This document shows, piece after piece, positions 7,879 to 15,500 of a stretch of 64,000 nt of DNA. Source of the stretch: an uncultured Bacteroidales bacterium (GTDB lineage: Bacteria; Bacteroidota; Bacteroidia; Bacteroidales; Muribaculaceae); the NCBI GenBank assembly GCA_902774055.1, contig CACYGX010000009.1:1-64000 (forward strand), given 5' to 3'. The position numbers were made by a program, and so were the translations under genes. Below the pieces are notes generated by a model, which was given only the letters and a program-made list of their open reading frames with translations, did no database searches and was not told where the DNA came from. The stretch's first letter is position 1; every line of letters begins with the position of its first letter.

Positions 7879-8295
7879 TTAATGGTCGGCTACTTCCTCG
7901 AGTCTAGAGAGGAAAGCAATGCGTGCACCCTGCAGCAGCGAAATGGCGCGCGGCACGATGTCCTTGAGTTCGGGCGTGGTGTCGGCCAGGATCTCAAAGG
8001 CTACCCATACACTGGTCTCCTTGTTGCCGTTCTCGTCCTCCATCTCCATCGTGTAGAGTTTCACCACCTTGATGTTGCTGTTGACATCATTCATGGTGCG
8101 CATGATCATGTCCTCGTTGTCCTCGGTGACGACAAAGATGGCCGGCATCATGAGCCTGAAGTACTGCTCGTCCTCCTCATCCTTGAAATACAAGAAATTG
8201 GTGCCTTCCTTCTTAAACGCGATGCCAAAGGGGGTCTCGTGGGGACGGAACCCTTCCTCGGCAAGATATTCAATCATCAGTTTGTTTAAGTCCAT
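7879..8295 (-). CDS. Small YbjN-like protein, last gene of the kinase-AAA operon
   Basis: A 138-residue acidic soluble protein with no signal peptide. The alternating strand-helix pattern (LMIEYLAEEGFRP, then GIAFKKEGTNFLYFKDEED, then LMMPAIFVVTEDNED, VNSNIKVVKLYTM, SVWVAFEILADTTPELKDIVPRAI) resembles the YbjN/type III chaperone-like fold. That assignment is a weak inference from pattern. It begins 39 bp after the kinase-AAA+ gene on the same strand, so the two probably act together, for example with this protein as substrate adaptor or chaperone of the kinase-ATPase. Confidence 0.6.
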   Translation of the reverse strand: MDLNKLMIEYLAEEGFRPHETPFGIAFKKEGTNFLYFKDEEDEQYFRLMMPAIFVVTEDNEDMIMRTMNDVNSNIKVVKLYTMEMEDENGNKETSVWVAFEILADTTPELKDIVPRAISLLQGARIAFLSRLEEVADH

Positions 8296-8334
8296 ATCTA
8301 TACTTGGGTTGTTTTTATCAGTTTGTTATATGTC

Positions 8335-10167
8335 TCAACGATACCCGATGCGGGGCAGGGCGTTAGTGCGCGAGATGCCTTCCATCTTGTTGCGCATTTC
8401 CTCATACTCCTTCAGCAGGTCCTTGCCGATCGACGGCTTGATGCCATCGATGGTCTTGAGGAGCAGTTCTTGGGTGATGTTCTCGCGGTTAAAGGCGGCG
8501 ATAGTCGCTGCCTCGTTCACCACATAGGCGATGTCGCTGGCTACATAGCCATCGGCCTTCTCGGCCAGCACGTTGCTGTCGATCTTGTCACAGGGGCGGT
8601 CCTTGAGGTAGAGTTCAAACATCAGGCGGCGTGCCGTGAGGTCGGGCATGGGAACATACACCTGCTTGTCGATGCGTCCCGTGCGCAGCACGGCGGGATC
8701 CACCTTGTCGGGGCGGTTGCTGGTCGCGATCACAAAGATGCCTCGCTTGGAGCAGTTGTTCAGCTGGGAGAGGAACTCGTTGACCTCGCCCGCCTGATTG
8801 CTGCCCAGATCGCCCGAACGGCTGGGGACAAAGGCGTCAAACTCGTCAAAGCAGAGCACCGTGGGGGCATTCTCCTCGGCTTTCTTGAACAGGTCAGCGA
8901 TTTTGCCCTGTGAGCCGTGGATGTAGATGGAACCCAGGTCGCTCGCCTTGACCATGATGAAATTGAAGCCAGTCTCCTCAGCAAATTTCTCGGCAAAGAA
9001 ACTCTTGCCGCAGCCGGGAGGGCCATAGAGCAGCATGCCGTTGGGCGGCGTGAGCTTGTACTGGTCGGCAAGTTCTTTGTTCTGGAGAATCATGATGACG
9101 CGTTTGCGCAGCATTTCCTTCAAATCGTCCATGCCGGCGATGTCGGCAAAACCGTTGCCGCCGCCACGCTTGATCTCAACGTCGGCGCTGGTCTCGGTAG
9201 CGGCCTGCGTGCGGTCGCTGCGGCTTCCAGATTCTTCTCTTTCGCTACTGGCGGCCTCTTGCTCACGACGGGCCAAGCGGCTGCGTATTTCCTCAGCCAT
9301 ATCGCTGTCATCATCCACCAGCAGGTCGTTGAGGATCTCGTCAACGCACTCATAACGTTCTACATAGCTCAACGACAAGCCACAAGCCACAATGGCTTGG
9401 AGTTTCTCGTCGCGAATGTCATCGACGTTGATTTCGCCCTGTTCGCTGCGGGCCTTCTGCACGAGGCGGATTTTCTCCTTGCGCGACATCTGGGGGGTAA
9501 ATTCCACGTCCCAGGGCACCTTGCCGGTGAGCATGGTGTAGAACACGCCAGTGGCGGCAAAGATGTCGTTGCGTTCGTCGTATTTGCCAAGGAAGGATTG
9601 GCCGCTGGCATAGCGCGGGTCCAGATCGGCAGTGTCAAACGGCGCGTTGCCCATGAAGCAGGACGACACATGCCCCAGGTCGATAAGCTCGGCCGTGCCA
9701 CGGGTCTTGCTGCTCAACATCACGTTGGTGGGGTTGATGTCGTTGTGCAGCAACACTCCCGGGCGCTCGTGAAGGTATCGCAGGCCTTGCAGCATGTCAA
9801 TGAAAATCTTGACAGCGGTCTTCTTCTCGAGTTTGTTCTTCTTTTTACGCTGCAGCATCTCGCTCAGGAGCTCGCCGCTGAAGTAGGTGGCTACCAGATA
9901 GCGGCATTCCCCGGCTTCGTCATTATAGACGCCGTCATCGATATAGCTCACGATGTTCTTGTGTTGCAACTGTCGGCAGGCAGCGATCTCGGCCACCTCG
10001 CCGTCTTGTATCAACTTATCGGGCGTGTTCTTGAGGCGGTAAACCTTCATGAAGTAAGGATTGCCGCTCTCATCCTCGACACGGTAGCTCTCGGCATATG
10101 GGTTCTCCTTGATGAGATAGACCACATTCCAGCGGTTGCCAACGATTTGTCCTTGTTTGAGTATCAT
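8335..10167 (-). CDS. Ser/Thr protein kinase fused to an AAA+ ATPase
   Basis: A 610-residue two-domain protein. Residues about 8-285 form a eukaryotic-like kinase: Lys41 in YFMKVY (VAIK position), the catalytic loop as HND (141-143) followed by Asn148, and DLG (163-165) in place of DFG, so catalytic Asp143, Asn148 and Asp163 are all kept. A charged linker (about 286-335) joins it to a classic AAA module: Walker A GPPGCGKS (382-389), Walker B CFDEFDAF (Asp441/Glu442), sensor 1 ATSN (481-484) and the arginine-finger segment LRTGRID (494-500). The AAA part is most like FtsH/Cdc48-type unfoldase modules but has no protease domain. Both halves look active. It lies between the DoxX gene (25 bp upstream) and the YbjN-like gene. 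Function unknown. Confidence 0.85.
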   Translation of the reverse strand: MILKQGQIVGNRWNVVYLIKENPYAESYRVEDESGNPYFMKVYRLKNTPDKLIQDGEVAEIAACRQLQHKNIVSYIDDGVYNDEAGECRYLVATYFSGELLSEMLQRKKKNKLEKKTAVKIFIDMLQGLRYLHERPGVLLHNDINPTNVMLSSKTRGTAELIDLGHVSSCFMGNAPFDTADLDPRYASGQSFLGKYDERNDIFAATGVFYTMLTGKVPWDVEFTPQMSRKEKIRLVQKARSEQGEINVDDIRDEKLQAIVACGLSLSYVERYECVDEILNDLLVDDDSDMAEEIRSRLARREQEAASSEREESGSRSDRTQAATETSADVEIKRGGGNGFADIAGMDDLKEMLRKRVIMILQNKELADQYKLTPPNGMLLYGPPGCGKSFFAEKFAEETGFNFIMVKASDLGSIYIHGSQGKIADLFKKAEENAPTVLCFDEFDAFVPSRSGDLGSNQAGEVNEFLSQLNNCSKRGIFVIATSNRPDKVDPAVLRTGRIDKQVYVPMPDLTARRLMFELYLKDRPCDKIDSNVLAEKADGYVASDIAYVVNEAATIAAFNRENITQELLLKTIDGIKPSIGKDLLKEYEEMRNKMEGISRTNALPRIGYR

Positions 10168-10192
10168 ATTCTTATTCTTCTATTTTTACGTC

Positions 10193-11500
10193 TCAATTTG
10201 TTGGTTTTTTCTTGAAGAAAAGGCGCTTGATGAGCAGGTGGGTGCGGTTGATGACCACCAGGATGAGCATGGCCGTGAGATAGGCCAGCATGAGGCTGGT
10301 GAGGATGCTGTCCGCGTCATAGTCCTTGCCCATCTCGCTCAATTCGATGGGCTGCTCCACATCGTCGAGCGAATCGAGCGTGCGCTTCCACTTGATGACA
10401 CCGTCCTCGAGATAGACCACAGCGGGATTGCCACGGGCAATCATCTTGAGTTCGCTGTCGTCCATGTTGTAGATGGGATAACTTGCCATCGATACATCTT
10501 TCCACTGCTCTATTTCCTCGCTTGTGGCGGGCGTGAGGCCGATGACGTCGGCATCGGCGACCAGGGCAGCATCATTGAGCTCGTTGAGCGCAAATGAATT
10601 GACTACACCCACTTGGGGCAGGTCGGGGAAGAGCAGCAGCACGGTGCGGCGGCTATCGCTCAGCACGTCGATGGTGATGTCGTTGCCGACCTCGTCAAGA
10701 ATGGCGATGCCGGGCTGTGAATTGCCGTTTTGAACGATGACCTTGCCATGGGGGCGGCGGGCGTGATAGCGGGTTACATACTCCCAACCGTCTTCTTCGT
10801 CGGGCAAACTGTCGATGGTGAACTCGTGCTGCTCACCGTCCTTGCTATAGACAAAGATGAAGTCGTCTTCGCCTTCCTCGCTATCTTCGATGGTCGATGA
10901 CACGAGGCGCGTACCGACGGGGTAGGGGCGGTAGTCGATGAGTGGCTGGGTGAAGTAGCCGTAATAGGCCACCGCCATGACAAACACAAATGACAATGCC
11001 ATCACTGCCCAGTGGACAGCAGGACCATAAACGCCCCTGAGCGACTTGTTGAACAACAACAGGTAGATGATGCCCAGCAGCAGGAGCACATTCTTACCAA
11101 ACGTTGCCCAATTGCTCAGGTGCAATGCGTCACCAAAGCAGCCGCAGTCGGGAACTGCATCGGTCACGGCGAGCCACAGGGTCAATGGCGTCATCACCAG
11201 CATCAGGAGCAAAGCCACGATGGGGCCGCTGCGACGGTAGGCTCCCACAGCAATAACCACGCCCAGGACAAACTCAATCACGGCAAGGGCCACGGCGATG
11301 AATAGTGCCGTATCGGTCCACTCGGTGAGTCCCAGGGCCGATAGATAGTCGGTAATCTTGTAGCTACCGCCCCATGGGTCAATAGCCTTAGTGAATCCCG
11401 AGAAGATGAACACGCCGCCCACAGTGAGCCGCATGAGCATCGTCAGGACCAGGCACCATTTCTCGCCCTTGACCGCATTGATGATGGCTTTTATCGTCAT
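10193..11500 (-). CDS. DoxX/MauE-like membrane protein with C-terminal thioredoxin-like half
   Basis: A 435-residue protein from the ATG at 11500 (an upstream alternative start at 11584 would run into the preceding gene). The first half is a DoxX-type four-helix membrane domain (MLMRLTVGGVFIFSGFTKAIDPWG) with a CxC motif, VPDCGCFGDAL, as in DoxX/MauE redox proteins. A further helix follows near residue 155. The second half (about 250-400) reads as a thioredoxin-like fold (VLLLFPDLPQVGVVNSFALNEL, NPAVVYLEDGVIKWKRTL) without a CxxC. Two helices close the C-terminus. In other Bacteroidales this gene neighbours DUF1599 and tpiA; here the DUF1599 gene is present 46 bp upstream but the kinase-AAA+ gene takes the tpiA place. 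Confidence 0.82.
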   Translation of the reverse strand: MTIKAIINAVKGEKWCLVLTMLMRLTVGGVFIFSGFTKAIDPWGGSYKITDYLSALGLTEWTDTALFIAVALAVIEFVLGVVIAVGAYRRSGPIVALLLMLVMTPLTLWLAVTDAVPDCGCFGDALHLSNWATFGKNVLLLLGIIYLLLFNKSLRGVYGPAVHWAVMALSFVFVMAVAYYGYFTQPLIDYRPYPVGTRLVSSTIEDSEEGEDDFIFVYSKDGEQHEFTIDSLPDEEDGWEYVTRYHARRPHGKVIVQNGNSQPGIAILDEVGNDITIDVLSDSRRTVLLLFPDLPQVGVVNSFALNELNDAALVADADVIGLTPATSEEIEQWKDVSMASYPIYNMDDSELKMIARGNPAVVYLEDGVIKWKRTLDSLDDVEQPIELSEMGKDYDADSILTSLMLAYLTAMLILVVINRTHLLIKRLFFKKKPTN

Positions 11501-11546
11501 TTTTAACGTTTTTGGATTTTTGACCTTGCAGGACCCGTGTTTAGTC

Positions 11547-12095
11547 TTAGCCGTCGCAGCCCTCGTTGTGCTTGATAAGGGCAAACACGCTATAGTTGAT
11601 CATGTCCTGATAGTTGGCGTCAATGCCCTCGCTCACCAGCGTGGCGCCATCGTGGTTCTCGATCTCCTTGGTGCGCTGGATCTTGGTGAGGATCAAATCG
11701 GTGTAACTCGAGATGCGCATGTCGCGCCAGGCCTCGCCATAGTCGGTATTTTTGGCAATCATCAGGGTTTTGGTCTCCCCGATGAGTTTGTCATAGAGTT
11801 CCAGGGCGCGCTCACTGGTGATATCTACCGTGTCGCTGTAGCCCAGTTGCAACTGTATCAGGCCGATGATGCCATAGTTGATGATGCCGATGAATTCGGG
11901 CCAGATGCCTTCGCCCACTTTCGACTCACCGTTGAGTTCCAGCGTGCGGATGCGTTTGGCCTTGATGAAGATCTGGTCGGTCACCGAGCGAGGACGCAGG
12001 ATGCGCCACGAGGGGCCGTAGTCCTTCATCTTGTTAATGAACAGTTTGCGGCACTGTTCAATCACCTCATCATATTGTTTGGCTGTATTGTGCAT
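11547..12095 (-). CDS. DUF1599 protein (two tandem Nmad1-like repeats)
   Basis: A 182-residue protein starting at the ATG at 12095 (an upstream TTG at 12101 is less likely). It contains two copies of the same module: KMKDYGPSWRILRPRSVTDQ with a KRIRTLE helix near residues 22-55, and KNTDYGEAWRDMRISSYTDL with KIQRTKEIE near 115-150. This duplicated K(x)DYGxxWR pattern defines DUF1599, proposed from genome context to act in nucleotide or base modification; no activity is established. It is first in the operon with DoxX, the kinase-AAA+ and the YbjN-like gene. A -7 box, TACCTTTG, lies at 12135-12128. Confidence 0.85.
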   Translation of the reverse strand: MHNTAKQYDEVIEQCRKLFINKMKDYGPSWRILRPRSVTDQIFIKAKRIRTLELNGESKVGEGIWPEFIGIINYGIIGLIQLQLGYSDTVDITSERALELYDKLIGETKTLMIAKNTDYGEAWRDMRISSYTDLILTKIQRTKEIENHDGATLVSEGIDANYQDMINYSVFALIKHNEGCDG

Positions 12096-12127
12096 AGTCA
12101 ATATTTAGTTTTTTCTTGTTTAACCTA

Positions 12128-12135
12128 CAAAGGTA
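12128..12135 (-). promoter_or_regulatory. Probable -7 box for the DUF1599-DoxX-kinase operon
   Basis: The minus strand reads TACCTTTG, a full TAnnTTTG match 32 bp before the DUF1599 ATG. No clear TTTG is found at -33. Confidence 0.5.
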
Positions 12136-12272
12136 ATGTTTTTCTACGTCTCTTGCTTCCCTCAGCCCGTTTTTTTATTAGTGCCCGCACTAAATATTTC
12201 TAAATTCATCGTGATTTAATGATTAAGAACAATCAAGGTGCATTTGCAGAACTACTTGCTTTACTGAAGTTG

Positions 12273-12415
12273 TATGGCCTCGACTTGGCGTGGCCGTTAT
12301 TGCTGGATAGCTCACAACGTCTGATTTCAGAACGTTTGCGCATGAGATAGGGATTCTGGCTATTGTAAGCGCATAACCATCTGTCAACCAGCGGCCACGC
12401 CAAGGAGAGACCCCA
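12273..12415. repeat. MITE-like element, copy A (most diverged)
   Basis: 143 bp bounded by 24-bp terminal inverted repeats related to TAGGGCCTCGCCTTGGCGTG and its complement. This copy has several mismatches in the ends. The interior keeps the block ATAGCYCACAA...GATT..AG.ACGT shared with copies at 19162-19307 and 32363-32492. Similarity continues about 30 bp beyond the right end (ACGTGCCATTC...GCAT). There is no coding capacity. Confidence 0.8.
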
Positions 12416-12459
12416 CGTTACGTGCCATTCTTAGCATCGCATTTTTAGACACCATTGAT

Positions 12460-12502
12460 AAAACGGCAGCCGCACGCCTGTTTCCAGGGTGCGGCTGCGG
12501 CT
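12460..12502 (-). terminator. Rho-independent terminator of the 1696-residue protein gene
   Basis: On the minus strand a long GC-rich stem (GCCGCAGCCGCACCC pairing with GGCGTGCGGCTG) is followed by TTTTAT, 28 bp after the stop at 12530. Confidence 0.85.
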
Positions 12503-12529
12503 TTTCAGTCTGTTACTGTGACAGAGGTA

Positions 12530-15500
12530 TTAACGCATGACCTTCTTGGAGGTGCGGCTACCGTCGCTGTAGGTGGTAACGACGATGTTCAGGCCGTCAA
12601 ACGGCTTGTCGCTCTCCACGCCCATGAGGTTGTAGTAGCTGGTGCCCACGATGGTGCGCGGTGCAACTACCTCCTTGACTACGGTCACGTTACCGATGCC
12701 ACTGCCGTCCTCTGATTCGCTATTGCTGCCCAGGAGCGGGAAGACAATGAACTTGCTGTCGGCCAGGCCCGGATAGAGCACATGATCCATGTTGTCATAA
12801 CGACGCGGTGCGTTGGCAACGTGGTTGCCATGGTCCTCCTCGTTATAGCCATCGTTGTAACCGTCATATTCATCGTCGGTCTCTACGCCCTTGTAAACAC
12901 CAGGCATGTACTCGATATTGCCTTTATCATCGTGTGCATAGCGGATGAGGGCAAGAATCTTATAAGCCTGACCGGGCTTGAAGATGCGATACCAGGGATC
13001 CTGGCTGCGGTTGGTGGGATTGTCGCTGTCATCAGCTTCCATGCCCTCGAACAATGACCAGTTCACCTTGAATGCGCCATACTGCATGAAACCGTTGCTG
13101 TAGGGGCCATAGGTCTCACCGTAGGGAACTTCAGGATCGGTGCCGTTAGTCAACTGTCCAGTGCGGTCCCAGTTCATGGGTGCATAGAACGCGCCAGGAG
13201 TATCAGGCTCCGACTCGTAATCGGGATCGCCGACCTTCTTGTCGGTATGATCAAAGACGGCCCAAGTGATGAAGGCAATCTCCTGAGGCTTGGGTGCCAC
13301 ATAGAACATCTTGTAGAGCTCGGGGCTCACCCACATGTGATCAACAATGGTGTTGTTGTTCTCGTCTGTTTCATATACAGGAACAGTCTTGTGAACACCG
13401 TTGTAGTAGCCGGGGTTCCAGTCTTGGTGTACATAGCTGAATACCACCGTGTCGTTGAAGTGACCCGTAACATAGACGTTCTTCTCGTAGGGCTTGGTCA
13501 AGGCCACGGGATTTGCGATATTGGTGATGTGCATCTGTGGATTGACGTTGTTCACCAGGTTACCCGACATGGAGCCACCGGGAATGATCTTGTCAACATA
13601 TTGACGCAGGTAACCATTGGGATACTTCGTTTCATCTTGGGCATCACTGAATTCGACGCCGTCGAACTTGCTCCTGTCGTAGGTCACGTCAGTGTTCTCG
13701 ATGTGCTCGTTGTCAAAGTTAGGTGACAAGACGATCTTCACCCAGTTACTCTGGTCGTAGTAGGTGCGCTGAAGCTGAATCTGCGAGCCGCCGGGATATG
13801 TGTTGCTAGCGGGGTGAGCGCAGGGACCATAGACATAGTCGGTCGTGCCCTCGGGCTGCATCGACTTGGCAGAATAGTTCTCAACGTCCTTGGCATAGAG
13901 AGCGCCAACAACATCGATGTGACGGGGCTTGCCTGTCAGGTCGTCAATAATCGGGTTGCCGTTCATGTCGGTCTCATAGATGCGGGTGACGGCATTCTCG
14001 TCGTAGTAAACGCCTATCAGGTCGTCCTCAACGGTGTATTTGGGACCATTGACAATACCGGTATTGATGATACCATTGAGAGAGTTGCCCAGGTAGATCA
14101 TTCCCAGGTAGTCATAGCAGGCGCCGTTGTCAAATATCAAGTCACCTGTCTGCTCGCGAACCTTGTCGCCTTCGGCTCCCTCGTCGGCACCGCCCTTACC
14201 GTTGTCAAAGATGACGTTGGTGGGGGTAATGTCGCCATACTTGTCGTGGAAGTCTTCCATCAGACCGAAGTCATAGCACCAAATCTCGAAACCATCCTCG
14301 TCATAGCCGACAAAGGTACACTTGTTGCCGGGATACTCCTTGGTAAACTCTATGACATCGGTGCCGACCTCATACCACGCGTAGCAGTAAACCGAGTCCC
14401 AACCAGTGGTGTTGGTGTAATACACATAGTAGTGGTCCTCGAGCATGGTGGCACAATCGCTCACACCGCTGGCGTTCACGTCATAGTAGTCGCGGGTAAC
14501 CTCGAGCAGGCTGTCGCAAGTCACTGCGTTGTCCTGGCGGTTAGAGGTCGCATCCACGTCAATCCAGGAGAGCCAGATCTCGCCTGAACGGCGGATGATC
14601 TTCTGTGACTTCTTGTCTTCCTTATTGGTGCGGATGAAGTAGAACTCGCAAATCGAGTTGGCAACGCTCCATGCATACCACTGTTTCTGGTCGAGAGTGG
14701 TGGTGTCAGGCAGATCTTTCAGATAATTGTCGCCACCATAGCCGTTGCCGACCTCGCCGGCATAGGTGTAGTTGGTGGGACCGTCATTGGGTGCGTAGCC
14801 ATAGGTGTGGCCTACGGTCTGCAGGTTGAGTTTGTTCCAGGCGTAGATACCGCCCTTCTTGCCGTCAACAGGCTGGTTGTTATAGGTGCCGCCTGCGGGG
14901 TCAAGCGTCACGTTGGTCTTCTCCAAGAAGATTTTTGTCACTGTGGCATCGGCAGCCCTGCGCAGGGTAACTGTTTTCTTGGCCTTGTTAACCACGACAA
15001 TGTACTTGCCAGTGGTACCAGTGAAGTTGTAATTGTTGATGGTGTCTTCCTTCAGTCGCTGGGCATATCCAACCATCAAGTCGGTGATGACATAGCCTGC
15101 CTCGGTAGCACCCCAAGCGGTCTCGAGAGACTTGTTGGTCGAGAACAGGAAGAAATCACCCTGAGTCAGTGTGATCGTTGCTTGATAGACATTGCCATCT
15201 ACGGTAGTCATCTCCACGCTGTTGTCATCAAAGTTCCAACCGACGCCATAGGAGATATACATCTTGTCAAAGCTCTTCTTGATCAACAGCTGGCGGTTGG
15301 TGGGGTTGAAGTAGAAGTCATAGGAGCCCGACTGCTCGACATACCAGTTGTGGTTGTCGTCGGTATAGCTCATGGTGGGCATCCAGTGATCCTCGTCCTC
15401 GCTGAGCCAGTAGTCATTGACCAGCCAGTGAGATTCGCCATTCGAACTCAAGCGGTTGGCGTTGAGGGTAGTCCAGTCTTCGCTATTGCTGCCCAGGTGG

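Noticed and set aside
8917-10215. A 432-codon plus-strand ORF over the kinase-AAA+ gene
   Set aside because: It is the antisense shadow of a gene with clear kinase and ATPase motifs; the GC-rich codons keep the opposite frame open.
7879-12095. Kinase-AAA+ operon as a known anti-phage system
   Set aside because: No nuclease, toxin, sensor or other defence gene lies nearby, so a defence label would be speculation.
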